The notes under the pieces are model-generated. The model ran no database searches. It worked only from the letters and a program-made list of their open reading frames with translations, and was not told where the DNA came from. Below, piece by piece: positions 42,429 to 50,929 of a stretch of 64,000 nucleotides of DNA. The position numbers and the translations under genes were made by a program. The stretch's first letter is position 1. Each line of letters starts with the position of its first letter. The DNA lies in NCBI RefSeq assembly GCF_008039615.1, contig NZ_VDUZ01000019.1, positions 1 through 64,000 of the forward strand, read 5' to 3'. This stretch comes from Vineibacter terrae. Its GTDB lineage: Bacteria; Pseudomonadota; Alphaproteobacteria; Reyranellales; Reyranellaceae.

Positions 42429-45383
42429 ATGACATTCCCTTGGCCGATCGCCGCCCTTCCACGCCCACATAACGACGACCGCCGGCGGACCTACCGCGAG
42501 CGCTGGCGCGAGCGCAGCGATGCCGGGGTCGTTCGCGAAATGGAGGCTGACAGCGCGGGCGCCGCCCTGCTCGACACGGTGTTCGGCAATAGTCCGTTTC
42601 TGTCGGAGCAGGTGCTAAACGACCCGGCCTTCACGGCTCTTTTATGGCGCCAGGGCCCGGACGCCGCGATCGCCGCCGCGCTGGACGCCATCGCCGCGCC
42701 GTCCAGCGACACCATGTCGCTGAGGGCCAGCCTGCGCCGCGCCAAGCGCCGGGTCGCGCTGGTCACCGCGGTCGCCGACATCGCCAGCATCTGGCCCCTG
42801 GCCCGTGTCACGCAGACCCTGTCGGGCTTCGCCGAGCAGGCGCTGCGCCTGGCGGCGGACCGCGCCCTGCTCGACCTCGACGCCCTGGGCCAGCTGCGGC
42901 TGGGCGGCGATCCGGCAGCGGCCGGGCTGACCGTGCTTGGCATGGGCAAGCTCGGCGCCGGCGAGCTGAACTATTCGAGCGATATCGACCTGATCGTGCT
43001 CTACGACCGCGAGCTGCCGGCGGTCGCCGGCGACGACGGGCTGGGCGCCAAGATGGTGCGCGCGACCCGGGCGCTGGTGGGCACCATGGGCGAGATCACG
43101 GCCGACGGCTACGTCTTCCGCACCGACCTGCGGCTGCGGCCCGACCCGGGATCGACGCCGCTGGCGATCTCGACCATCGCCGCCGAGACCTACTACGAGA
43201 GCGTCGGCCAGAACTGGGAGCGCGCGGCGATGATCAAGGCGCGGCCGGTGGCCGGCAACATCGCGGTCGGCGACGCCTTCCTGCGCATCCTGCGGCCCTA
43301 TGTCTGGCGCAAGCACCTCGATTTCGCCGCCATCCACGACATCCATTCCATCAAGCGGCAGATCGACGCCCATCGCGGCACCGGCGCCGTCAGGATCGCG
43401 GGCCACAACGTGAAGCTGGGCCGCGGCGGCATCCGCGAGATCGAGTTCTTCGTGCAGACGCAGCAGCTGATCTATGGCGGCCGCACTGCCGCGCTGCGTG
43501 TGCGCGGCACCATCGAGGGGTTGCATGCGCTGGCCGCCGCCGGCCTGATCGAGCACAAGGTCGCGCACGAGCTGGCCGACTGCTACGGCTTCCTGCGCCG
43601 CGTCGAGCACCGCCTGCAGATGGTCGACGACAAGCAGACGCATGTCCTGCCGGCCGACGACGCCGGCTTCGCCGCCATCGCCGCCTTCATGGGCTACGAC
43701 GGCCCCGAGGCCTTCGCCTTTGAGCTGCTGCGCACCTTCCGCACCGTCGAGGGCCACTACGCCCAGCTGTTCGAGGACGCCCCGAGCCTGGCGGCCCCCG
43801 GCGCCGGCAACCTGGTGTTCACCGGCACCGACGCCGATCCCGAGACGCTCACGACCTTGACCGATCTCGGGTTCCGGCAGACCAGCGTGGCCTGGGAGAT
43901 CATCAGCCGCTGGCACCATGGGCGCTACCGCGCCACCCAGACCGCCCGCGCGCGCGAGCTGCTGACCGAGCTCAAGCCGGCCTTGCTCAAGGCGCTGGCC
44001 GCCACCGTCGACCCCGACCAGGCCCTGCTGCGCTTCGACACGCTGCTGGCCAATCTGCCGGCCGGCGTGCAGCTGTTCTCGCTCTTCAAGCTGAACCCGT
44101 CGCTGCTGGACCTGGTGGCGCGGATCATGGGCAGCGCGCCGCGCATCGCCAACCATCTGGCGCGCCGCCCGATCCTGCTCGACAGCGTCCTGTCGACCGA
44201 TTTCCTCGCCGCCCTGCCCGACGCGGATGCGCTGGCCGCCGACCTGGGCCGCGTGCTGAATGGCGCGTCCGACGAGCAGGATCTGCTCGACTTCGCGCGG
44301 CGCTGGACCAACGACCGGCGCTTCCAGGTCGGTGTCCATCTGCTGACCGGCGCGGTCAGCCCGCGCGACGCGGCCCGCGCCTACAGCGATGTCGCGACGG
44401 CGGTGGTCAGCCAGCTGGCGGCGCGGGTCGAGGCGCTGTTCGCCGGCCAGCACGGCGGCTTCGACGGACCGCGCATGGCCGTCGTCGCGATGGGCAAGCT
44501 GGGCAGCCGCGAGATGACCGCGACATCCGACCTCGACCTGATGTTCGTCTACGACGTGCCGGCCGGGATGGACCAGTCCGATGGCGCGCGGCCGCTGGCG
44601 CCGACCCAGTACTACACGCGCCTCAGCCAGCGCATCCTCAACGCGCTGACGGTGCAGACCAACGACGGCGCGCTGTACGAGGTCGACATGCGCCTGCGGC
44701 CCTCGGGCAATGCCGGGCCGATCGCAAGCTCGCTCGCGGCGTTCGACGCCTACCAGGTCGACCAGGCCTGGACCTGGGAGCACATGGCGCTGTGCCGCGC
44801 CCGCGTGGCGGCGGGACCGGCGGCGATCCGCGGCCGCGTCGAGGCGGCGATCGGCGACACGCTGCGCCGCCGGCGTGATCCCGACAAGCTGCTGCGCGAT
44901 GTCGCCGACATGCGCGCCCGCGTCGCCACGCACCGGCCGCCCAAGGGGCCGTGGGACTTCAAGCTGGTGCGCGGCGGGTTGTTCGATGTCGACTTCGTGG
45001 TGCAATACCTCTGCCTGCGCCATGGCGCCGAGCATCCGGCGATCCTGCATCCCGATCCGCTGGATGCGTTGGCCGCGCTGACGCCGGCCGGCCTGATCGA
45101 CGGCAGCCACGCCGCACGCCTGTCGCAAGCCTATCGGCTGTTCACGGATCTGCAGGGCCTGATGCGGCTGGCGCTGGACGGCCCGGAAGCCGACTTCGAT
45201 GTCGCGACGGCGCCCGAAGGCCTGCGCCGGCTGCTGATCAAGGCCGCCGGCGCCGCGCATATCGACGACCTGAAGCGGCAGGTGATCCACGCCGCCGAAA
45301 AGGCGTATGAGGTGTTCGTCGAGATCATCGAGAAGCCAGCCGCGGCGCTGCCGCCGCCGGCAGCCGAGGAGAGCAGCACATGA
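42429..45383 (+). CDS. glnE: Bifunctional glutamine synthetase adenylyltransferase/deadenylase
   Basis: A 984-residue enzyme that adenylylates and de-adenylylates glutamine synthetase according to nitrogen status. Two nucleotidyltransferase domains carry the G-x-GK-x-G...SD-x-DL pattern: GMGKLGAGELNYSSDIDLIV (about residues 171-190, deadenylylating half) and MGKLGSREMTATSDLDLMFV (about 688-707, adenylylating half). A helical regulatory region lies between them. It would be controlled by PII. Start at 42429 follows a weak ribosome site. It overlaps bcp by 4 bases. Confidence 0.97.
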   Translation: MTFPWPIAALPRPHNDDRRRTYRERWRERSDAGVVREMEADSAGAALLDTVFGNSPFLSEQVLNDPAFTALLWRQGPDAAIAAALDAIAAPSSDTMSLRASLRRAKRRVALVTAVADIASIWPLARVTQTLSGFAEQALRLAADRALLDLDALGQLRLGGDPAAAGLTVLGMGKLGAGELNYSSDIDLIVLYDRELPAVAGDDGLGAKMVRATRALVGTMGEITADGYVFRTDLRLRPDPGSTPLAISTIAAETYYESVGQNWERAAMIKARPVAGNIAVGDAFLRILRPYVWRKHLDFAAIHDIHSIKRQIDAHRGTGAVRIAGHNVKLGRGGIREIEFFVQTQQLIYGGRTAALRVRGTIEGLHALAAAGLIEHKVAHELADCYGFLRRVEHRLQMVDDKQTHVLPADDAGFAAIAAFMGYDGPEAFAFELLRTFRTVEGHYAQLFEDAPSLAAPGAGNLVFTGTDADPETLTTLTDLGFRQTSVAWEIISRWHHGRYRATQTARARELLTELKPALLKALAATVDPDQALLRFDTLLANLPAGVQLFSLFKLNPSLLDLVARIMGSAPRIANHLARRPILLDSVLSTDFLAALPDADALAADLGRVLNGASDEQDLLDFARRWTNDRRFQVGVHLLTGAVSPRDAARAYSDVATAVVSQLAARVEALFAGQHGGFDGPRMAVVAMGKLGSREMTATSDLDLMFVYDVPAGMDQSDGARPLAPTQYYTRLSQRILNALTVQTNDGALYEVDMRLRPSGNAGPIASSLAAFDAYQVDQAWTWEHMALCRARVAAGPAAIRGRVEAAIGDTLRRRRDPDKLLRDVADMRARVATHRPPKGPWDFKLVRGGLFDVDFVVQYLCLRHGAEHPAILHPDPLDALAALTPAGLIDGSHAARLSQAYRLFTDLQGLMRLALDGPEADFDVATAPEGLRRLLIKAAGAAHIDDLKRQVIHAAEKAYEVFVEIIEKPAAALPPPAAEESST

Positions 45384-45844
45384 GCGTCGCGGAAGGCAAG
45401 AAGGCACCGGATTTCACGGCCCCGACCGATGGCGGCGGCAAGCTCAAGCTGTCGGACCTGCAGGGCAAGACCGTGATCCTGTACTTCTACCCCAAGGACG
45501 ACACCAGCGGCTGCACCAAGGAGGCATGCGGCTTCCGCGACAGCCTGCCTGACTTCTCCAAGAGCAAGGCCACGGTGGTCGGGGTCTCCAAGGACAGCGT
45601 CGAGCGCCACGACAAGTTCAAGGCCAAGCACGACCTGCCCTTCACCCTGGTGTCCGACACCGACGGCAAGATCTGTGAGAAGTACGGCACCTGGATCGAG
45701 AAGAGCCTGTACGGACGCAAGTACATGGGCATCGATCGCGCCACCTTCCTGATCGACAAGTCGGGCGTCGTGCGCAAGGTCTGGCGCAAGGTGAAGGTGC
45801 CCGGCCATGTCGAGGCCGTGCTGGAGGCAGTGAAGAGTTTGTAG
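45380..45844 (+). CDS. bcp: Thioredoxin-dependent thiol peroxidase (BCP/PrxQ)
   Basis: A 154-residue peroxiredoxin that reduces peroxides with thioredoxin. The motif YPKDDTSGCTKEACGF holds the peroxidatic Cys (about 45) and the resolving Cys five residues later (about 50), as in Escherichia coli BCP. The ATG overlaps the glnE stop (ATGA), so the two are probably coupled. A family B palindrome follows the stop and may terminate the transcript. Confidence 0.96.
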   Translation: MSVAEGKKAPDFTAPTDGGGKLKLSDLQGKTVILYFYPKDDTSGCTKEACGFRDSLPDFSKSKATVVGVSKDSVERHDKFKAKHDLPFTLVSDTDGKICEKYGTWIEKSLYGRKYMGIDRATFLIDKSGVVRKVWRKVKVPGHVEAVLEAVKSL

Positions 45845-45859
45845 GCCACCGCACTTGCT

Positions 45860-45945
45860 GTCATCCCGAGCGCAGCGAGGGATCTCCTGCGGGAGGATGT
45901 ACTGTGCGCCATTCGCGGGAGATCCCTCGCTGCGCTCGGGATGAC
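45860..45945. repeat. Family B palindromic repeat, copy B2
   Basis: GTCATCCCGAGCGCAGCGAG to CTCGCTGCGCTCGGGATGAC, an 86-base element almost identical in its arms to B1, with a different centre. It lies between the convergent bcp and ECF sigma factor genes. Confidence 0.9.
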
Positions 45946-45963
45946 GAAACGCGCTCCCGGCTG

Positions 45964-46497
45964 TCACGCCGCGCTGGTGCGGTCCAGCGGCGTCGTCCGC
46001 GGTCCGTCGGTGAGCTGGCGCAGATGCTCGCGCGCGCGGGACAGGCGCGACATCACCGTGCCCGGCGGCACGCCCAGCACCGCGGCCGCTTCGATATAGG
46101 CCATGCCTTCGATGGCGATCAGGACCAGCACCTCGCGATGCGGCTCGGACAGGCGCTGCATCGCGGCCAGGGTCTGGCTGGCGGTCAGGCGCTCGACTTG
46201 GCCGGCCGGCCATGACGGTTCCGGCACGTCCTGGATCGCCGCCAGCCGCGGTCGTGCCGCGGCGCGGCGGCGATTGTTGGCGTTGAGGTTGTGCATGATG
46301 GTGAACAGCCAGGCCCGCAGATTGCCCGGCCGGCGCCAGAGATGGGCGCGCGACAGGGCCCGCTCGACGCAGTCCTGCACCAGATCGTCGGCGGCGGTGA
46401 CGTCACCCGTGAGCGCGCGGGCGTAGCGACGCAACGCCGGCAGGTGCTGCGGCAGCTGGTCGGCGACATCCTTCGTCTCGTCCGAGGGAGCAGGCAT
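45964..46497 (-). CDS. RNA polymerase sigma factor, ECF family
   Basis: A 177-residue sigma factor. Region 2 (LRRYARALTGDVTAADDLVQDCVERAL... AWLFTIMHNLNANNRRR) and region 4 (LSEPHREVLVLIAIEGMAYIEAAAVLGVPPGTVMSRLSRAREHLRQL) are complete. The ATG at 46497 is chosen (AGGAAA upstream); an in-frame ATG at 46563 would add 22 residues. No anti-sigma factor was seen next to it, unusual for this family. The target promoters are unknown. Confidence 0.9.
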   Translation of the reverse strand: MPAPSDETKDVADQLPQHLPALRRYARALTGDVTAADDLVQDCVERALSRAHLWRRPGNLRAWLFTIMHNLNANNRRRAAARPRLAAIQDVPEPSWPAGQVERLTASQTLAAMQRLSEPHREVLVLIAIEGMAYIEAAAVLGVPPGTVMSRLSRAREHLRQLTDGPRTTPLDRTSAA

Positions 46498-46579
46498 CGT
46501 TGCGGTTTCCTGGCGCGGACGGGGAAAGATGGGCACTCCCAGAGACATCGAGATGCTGGTCATGGCCTTCTAGCCTCGG

Positions 46580-46591
46580 CGTGACGTCACG
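46580..46591. promoter_or_regulatory. Perfect palindrome upstream of ECF sigma factor gene
   Basis: CGTGACGTCACG is a perfect self-complementary 12-mer, the shape of CREB-like or CRP-family half sites. It lies upstream of the sigma factor gene. No regulator is known, so it is only a candidate. Confidence 0.3.
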
Positions 46592-46773
46592 ACCCGGCAT
46601 GGCGCCGGCAGGCGTTGGTGGTTGCGTTGGGTGCGGCCGTGAGACCGCGATGCCCTGCCCACTACGCCCCTACCGTGTGAAGGCGCGTTGGAATGGCCGT
46701 TGAAAATGCGGCAGCGCGGAAGAAATTGCCGAGACGCGATTTGCGCACGCCCGTGCAATCGGATCGCGCCGGC

Positions 46774-46810
46774 AAAAAAAAGCGGCGCCGATGCTCGATC
46801 GGCGCCGCTT
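46774..46810 (-). terminator. Rho-independent terminator of monooxygenase gene
   Basis: AAGCGGCGCCGAT/ATCGGCGCCGCTT is a 13-base perfect stem with a 5-base loop. On the minus strand it is followed by eight T residues (the A-run at 46774-46781). It lies 37 bases past the stop codon of the gene ending at 46847. Confidence 0.9.
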
Positions 46811-46846
46811 ATGGATCCTGGTGTTACTGATGCGCCGGCGCGATAC

Positions 46847-47956
46847 CTACTCCGCGGCGCGCGCGACCGGGCGCTTGGGCTTGAGGTGCTGGATCTTGGG
46901 CAGGACTTCCTTGGACAGCAGCTCCAGCGAGCGACGCCAGGCCTGCGGGTTCTCGGTGTAGTCGAAGCCGAACACCAGCAGGCAGCCGAAGCCGCCGACC
47001 TCGTCGTAGATCTGCTCGATCTTGCGCGCCGCGGTCGCCGGCGAGCCGACGATCCAGTTGTGCCGCGCGCAGTAGTCCGGCGTGATATCCGAGTCGGGCA
47101 CGTCGGGCGCGTGCTTCAGGTACTCGAGGAAGCCGAAATTGCCGAGCAGCGGCAGGAAGTACTCCCGCATCATGCGGCCCATCATGGCGCCCGCAGACAG
47201 CTTGAACGCCTCCTCGTCGGTGTCGGCGACGAACACCTCGCGCACCATGCGCCAGTCGTTGCGGTCGGGCGTGCGGCCGGCCTTCGCAGCGCCGATCTCG
47301 ACCGCCTCCCAGTGGCTGCCGACATAGGCCGGGTTGAGGTTCAGGCTCATCGGGATGAAGCCGCGCTCGCCGGCCAGCTTCAGCGTGTCGGAGCCCTTGC
47401 TGAGGCCGGCCACGCCGATCGGCGGATGGGGTGTCTGCAGCGGCCGGATGTGGTGCTTCAGGAACCCGAACATCGTATCGGGCACCGTCACGTGCCAGTG
47501 CTTGCCCTTGTAGTCGAACGGCTCGGTCGCTGACCACATCTTCAGGATGATGTCGAGCGCCTCGCGCGTCATCTCGCGGTTGGTGCCTGACATGCCATCG
47601 ACGTTGAACATCGCCCAGTCGCTGGGCAGGCCGCTGGCCGCGACGCCGAAGTTCAACCGCCCGCCGGAAATGTGGTCGAGCATCGCGACGCGATTGGCGA
47701 GCTCGGCGGGGTGATGGTACGGGAGAAGGAAGCCACCCGGCCCGAGCCGGATGTTCTTGGTCTGCAGCAGTCCCTGCGCCACCAGCAGGTCAGGCGACGG
47801 GTGCGGCTCCCAGGGGGCCGTATGATGCTCACCGATCCAGCACTCGGTGAAGCCCAGCTCGTCGAGCCAGCGTATGACCTGCAGATCCCATTCATGGCCC
47901 GCCTTCAGCGACCTTTCGGGCGGATGCGATGGCATGGTGAAGTAGCCGAGCTGCAT
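46847..47956 (-). CDS. LLM class flavin-dependent oxidoreductase (luciferase-like monooxygenase)
   Basis: A 369-residue FMN-dependent monooxygenase of the bacterial luciferase-like TIM-barrel class. MQLGYFTMPSHPPERS, CWIGEHHTAPWEPHPSPDLLVA (EHH motif), LLPYHHPAELANRVAMLDHISGGRLNFGVAAS are the family blocks. ATG 47956 has GGAGGAA upstream. It acts with a separate flavin reductase, none of which is adjacent. Substrates of relatives include limonene and long-chain aldehydes. It ends at a strong terminator. Confidence 0.93.
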   Translation of the reverse strand: MQLGYFTMPSHPPERSLKAGHEWDLQVIRWLDELGFTECWIGEHHTAPWEPHPSPDLLVAQGLLQTKNIRLGPGGFLLPYHHPAELANRVAMLDHISGGRLNFGVAASGLPSDWAMFNVDGMSGTNREMTREALDIILKMWSATEPFDYKGKHWHVTVPDTMFGFLKHHIRPLQTPHPPIGVAGLSKGSDTLKLAGERGFIPMSLNLNPAYVGSHWEAVEIGAAKAGRTPDRNDWRMVREVFVADTDEEAFKLSAGAMMGRMMREYFLPLLGNFGFLEYLKHAPDVPDSDITPDYCARHNWIVGSPATAARKIEQIYDEVGGFGCLLVFGFDYTENPQAWRRSLELLSKEVLPKIQHLKPKRPVARAAE

Positions 47957-48074
47957 GATTCCTCCATCCCCGATCTTGAAACGCAAATCGTCGGGCAAAC
48001 CGAAGTGTTTCGCCAATACGGGCGCAAGTCACGCCAAAACTGCCATCAGACCAGGCATCGCATCGCGGCACGCC

Positions 48075-48890
48075 CTACCGCGCCGACAGGCGCTCGGCGA
48101 GGAAGGTCCGTGTCAGGATCTCCGCATCCTGGGCGGCGGCGCTGTCGCGTCCCACCAGATGGCCGGCGTAGCGATGCAGGTCCATCGTCGAGTCGAAGCC
48201 GTGCCGCGCGCCGGGATAGACCTTGATCCTCGCCGTGTGGACGCCCGACTGGACCGTATCGCGCCAGCGTTGGCAGCGCCGCCAGGGCGTCCAGTCATCG
48301 GCATCGCCGATCAGGATCAGCGTGTCGGTGACCAGCCGCGCCGTCGGCTGGTCGCAGCCGGGATAGAAGGCGATGGCAGCGTCGAATGCGCGGCTGCGAG
48401 ACGCCGGCAATGCGTCCTCCAGGGCGGCGTGGAGCGCGCTCCAGCCGCCATGCGAGAACCCGATCACGCCGATGCGATCGGCGCGGATCGCGGGCAGCGA
48501 ACGCAGGTAGGCGGCGGCGCGCAGCGCGTCCTGCGCCCGGTCCTGCGGCGGCACGTCCCGCCCGTGGTTGCAGACATTGACCTGGCCCCGCGGCCTGAAG
48601 CTGTCGACCACCAGCGCCGCATAGCCCCACCCCTGCAGAGCCTTCGCCCAGCCGCGATAATGTGGCCCGACGCCGTCGCAGCCGTGCAGCACCACCAGCG
48701 CCGGCACCGGCGCCGCAGCCGCCGGCATGAAGAGCTCGGCATGGTTGCCGCTGCCGGGCTGGCCGACATGCGCCGCATCGAACACCGGCTGCGCGCCGGC
48801 CGGCAACGATCCAAGCAGGCACAGCAGCATCGCTGCCGCGCCGGCGCGCCCCACGCGCCGGCGCGCCATGGACATGAGCAGCCGGATCAT
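48075..48890 (-). CDS. Secreted dienelactone hydrolase family protein
   Basis: A 271-residue alpha/beta hydrolase. A signal peptide (RRRVGRAGAAAMLLCLLGSLPAGAQ) precedes the catalytic domain, with oxyanion VVLHGCDGVGPHY, nucleophile GFSHGG, and the Asp and His of the triad later (DADDW, ARHGF). ATG 48890 has AGGAG. It belongs to the dienelactone hydrolase/predicted peptidase group that commonly cleaves small esters. It is divergent from the hydrolase gene at 48980; both could serve one pathway. Confidence 0.85.
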   Translation of the reverse strand: MIRLLMSMARRRVGRAGAAAMLLCLLGSLPAGAQPVFDAAHVGQPGSGNHAELFMPAAAAPVPALVVLHGCDGVGPHYRGWAKALQGWGYAALVVDSFRPRGQVNVCNHGRDVPPQDRAQDALRAAAYLRSLPAIRADRIGVIGFSHGGWSALHAALEDALPASRSRAFDAAIAFYPGCDQPTARLVTDTLILIGDADDWTPWRRCQRWRDTVQSGVHTARIKVYPGARHGFDSTMDLHRYAGHLVGRDSAAAQDAEILTRTFLAERLSAR

Positions 48891-48979
48891 CACATCTCCT
48901 CGCGATATGGTGCCGATGTTCCAGCTATCGTACGCTCTGCCGCACATCGCGCGCGAGCATCCGTCAACGAGGAATACAC

Positions 48980-49777
48980 ATGCCAGCCACACCCACCGGC
49001 CTGCACTGCGACGTCACCGAGCTCAAGGCTCCATGGGACACGGTGCGGGCGCCGATCGTGATGCATCACGGCATCGGCACCAATGCCGCGATCTGGAGCG
49101 GCTGGCTGCCGGTGCTGGCACCGCACCACCGGGTGGTGCGCTTCGATACCCGTGGCTTTGGCCGCTCGCATGGCACCTGGCATGCAGGCACCACCATGGA
49201 CGAACTGGTGGGCGATCTCATGCAGGCGGTCGCGCAAGCCGGCGCGCCAAAGGTGCATCTGATCGGCGAGTCGCTGGGCGGCACGGTAGCGCTGGCGGCA
49301 GCCCTGAAGCATCCGGAGCGCATCGCCAGCGTCATCATCTCCAACGCCACGCATCGCGGCACGGGCATCGGGCGGGTGCGCGGCTGGCGCGAGGAGATCG
49401 GCCGTGACGGCATCGCGCCCTGGGCCGAGGCCATGATGACGGCGCGCTTCACGGACGACTCGCCCATCAGCGCCGCGCAGCGGACCTGGTTCGCGCGCAC
49501 CCAGGCGGCGAGCGACCCCGCCCCCATCATCCAGCTCGGCGAGCTGCTGGCCGGCCTCGACATGTCCGATGCGGTGCGCACGCTGGCAATGCCGCTGCTG
49601 ATCCTGTCACCGGACGGCAGCCCGTTCATCCCCGCGACAATGGCCGCCGAGCTGAAGGGCCTTGTGCCTGATGCCGAGCTGATGGTGTTCCCCGGCACAC
49701 GGCACGGGCTGCCATTCTCGCACGCCCGCGCCTGCGCCGAGGCAGCGCTGCAATTCCTGCAGCGGCGGTTCGGCTGA
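48980..49777 (+). CDS. Alpha/beta hydrolase, 3-oxoadipate enol-lactonase-like
   Basis: A 265-residue cytosolic hydrolase. The catalytic serine sits in GESLGG (about residue 97), the oxyanion region in VMHHGIGTNAAIWSGWLP, and the terminal His in TRHGLPFSH. The overall pattern is that of PcaD-like enol-lactonases. The ATG at 48980 has GAGGAA upstream. It converges with the Bug-family gene. The true substrate is uncertain; pcaD context genes are absent. Confidence 0.85.
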   Translation: MPATPTGLHCDVTELKAPWDTVRAPIVMHHGIGTNAAIWSGWLPVLAPHHRVVRFDTRGFGRSHGTWHAGTTMDELVGDLMQAVAQAGAPKVHLIGESLGGTVALAAALKHPERIASVIISNATHRGTGIGRVRGWREEIGRDGIAPWAEAMMTARFTDDSPISAAQRTWFARTQAASDPAPIIQLGELLAGLDMSDAVRTLAMPLLILSPDGSPFIPATMAAELKGLVPDAELMVFPGTRHGLPFSHARACAEAALQFLQRRFG

Positions 49778-49794
49778 TCGGGCGACGGCGCGGC

Positions 49795-50784
49795 TCAGTT
49801 GCGGGTCACCTGCACGCCGCTGTCGCGGATCAGCTGGCCCCACCGGGCGTGCTCGGAACGGATGAAGGCGGCGAATTCTTCCGGCGTGTTGCCGACCGTG
49901 ACGGCGGCCAGGGGCTCGAGCTGCTGCTTGACCTCCGGCATGCGGGCGATCGCGGCGATCTCGCGGTTGAGCTGGGCCACGATGTCAGGCGGCGTCTTGG
50001 CCGGCGCCAGCACGCCATACCATGCCGCGGCTTCGTATCCCGCGATGCCTGCCTCGGCGACGGTGGGCACGTCGGGCAGGCCCGGGAAGCGGGTTGCTGT
50101 CGTCACGCCGACCGCCCGCAGGGCGCCGCTGCGCACATGCGGCAGGAACGAGCTGGCATCGCCCAGGGAAATGTTGACGCGGTTCTGCAGCAGGTCCGGA
50201 ATCATCGGTGCCACGCCGGCATAGGCGACGTGCTCGAACTTGACCTTGCCCAGGCTCTCGAACAGCAGCGCTGCCAGATGGGGCGAGGAGCCGACACCGG
50301 CGGTGCCGCAATTCAGGCCGCCGGGCGCCTTGCGTGCGAGGGCCACCAGGTCGGCGACGGAATGGATCGGCTGGCTGGGATGCACGACCACCAGCATCGA
50401 GACGACGGCAAACAACGAGATCGGCGCGAAATCGTTCAGCGTGTCGTACGGCATGTTGGGGATGAGGCTGGCATTCGTGGCATTGGTGCCGACCGTGCCC
50501 AGCAGCAGGGTGTGTCCATCGGGTTCGGCGCGCGCCACGGCCGCCGCCCCGATCGTGCCGCTGGCACCGATGCGGTTCTCGACGACGACCGGCTGGCCCC
50601 ATCGCTCGCCCAGACGCTGGGCTACGATCCGCGCGCACGTATCGGTCGCGGCACCGGGGGCAAACGGCGCGATGATACGCACCTGCCGGCTCGGGAATGC
50701 CGGCGTCGCGCGCGCCATCGGCGCGCCGGCGCCTGCCGTCGCAACAGCGGCAACGATCCGTGCCAGCCGACGTCGTGTGATCAT
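49795..50784 (-). CDS. Tripartite tricarboxylate transporter substrate-binding protein, Bug family
   Basis: A 329-residue periplasmic binding protein of the Bug (TctC-like) family. Signal peptide from MITRRRLARIVAAVATAGAG ends near residue 26. PSRQVRIIAPFAPGAATD, VVENRIGASGTIGAAAVARAEPDGHTLLLG and RFPGLPDVPTVAEAGIAGYEAAAWYG are the family signature stretches. ATG 50784 has GGGAGGA. It is downstream of the TauD-type gene, separated by a family B repeat, so binding of the dioxygenase's substrate is a plausible role. No TctA/B membrane genes are present. Confidence 0.93.
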   Translation of the reverse strand: MITRRRLARIVAAVATAGAGAPMARATPAFPSRQVRIIAPFAPGAATDTCARIVAQRLGERWGQPVVVENRIGASGTIGAAAVARAEPDGHTLLLGTVGTNATNASLIPNMPYDTLNDFAPISLFAVVSMLVVVHPSQPIHSVADLVALARKAPGGLNCGTAGVGSSPHLAALLFESLGKVKFEHVAYAGVAPMIPDLLQNRVNISLGDASSFLPHVRSGALRAVGVTTATRFPGLPDVPTVAEAGIAGYEAAAWYGVLAPAKTPPDIVAQLNREIAAIARMPEVKQQLEPLAAVTVGNTPEEFAAFIRSEHARWGQLIRDSGVQVTRN

Positions 50785-50806
50785 GCATATCCTCCCTATC
50801 TTCTCC

Positions 50807-50891
50807 GTCATCCCGAGCGTAGCGAGGGATCTCCCGCGAAAGGCGCACCGTGCGTCCCTCGCAGGAGATCCTCCGCTGCGCTCGGGATGAC
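50807..50891. repeat. Family B palindromic repeat, copy B3
   Basis: GTCATCCCGAGCGTAGCGAG to CTCCGCTGCGCTCGGGATGAC. It carries a few changes in the left arm relative to B1 and B2. It lies between the TauD-type and Bug genes of one likely operon, like B1 inside the ABC operon. Confidence 0.9.
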
Positions 50892-50929
50892 AGAAGGACC
50901 AAGTGCGGTAGCCGTGCGGCGCGCCGGGA

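Larger units (their letters stand above)
46498..46846. other. Intergenic stretch between sigma factor and monooxygenase genes
   Basis: A 349-base gap with no supported gene. It contains a 12-base palindrome, CGTGACGTCACG (46580-46591), about 85 bases upstream of the sigma factor start, and the terminator described separately. The rest has no feature I recognise. The sigma factor's promoter should lie in it. Confidence 0.5.

Noticed and set aside
39001-42432. Very long plus-strand open frame (over 1100 codons) opposite the AsmA-like gene
   Set aside because: It is a GC-skew shadow. The residues are dominated by His, Arg, Ala, Gln and Asp with no domain pattern, while the opposite strand has clear AsmA-like features and a membrane anchor.
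42642-45407. Long minus-strand open frame (about 920 codons) opposite glnE
   Set aside because: It is low in hydrophobic core residues and repeats His/Arg/Gln-rich words. glnE on the other strand is fully convincing with both catalytic motifs.
46847-47956. Naming the luciferase-like monooxygenase after limonene monooxygenase
   Set aside because: The family signature is clear, but nothing in the sequence or neighbours fixes the substrate.
48980-49777. Naming the hydrolase pcaD
   Set aside because: Only the general fold and motifs match; no other beta-ketoadipate pathway genes are nearby.
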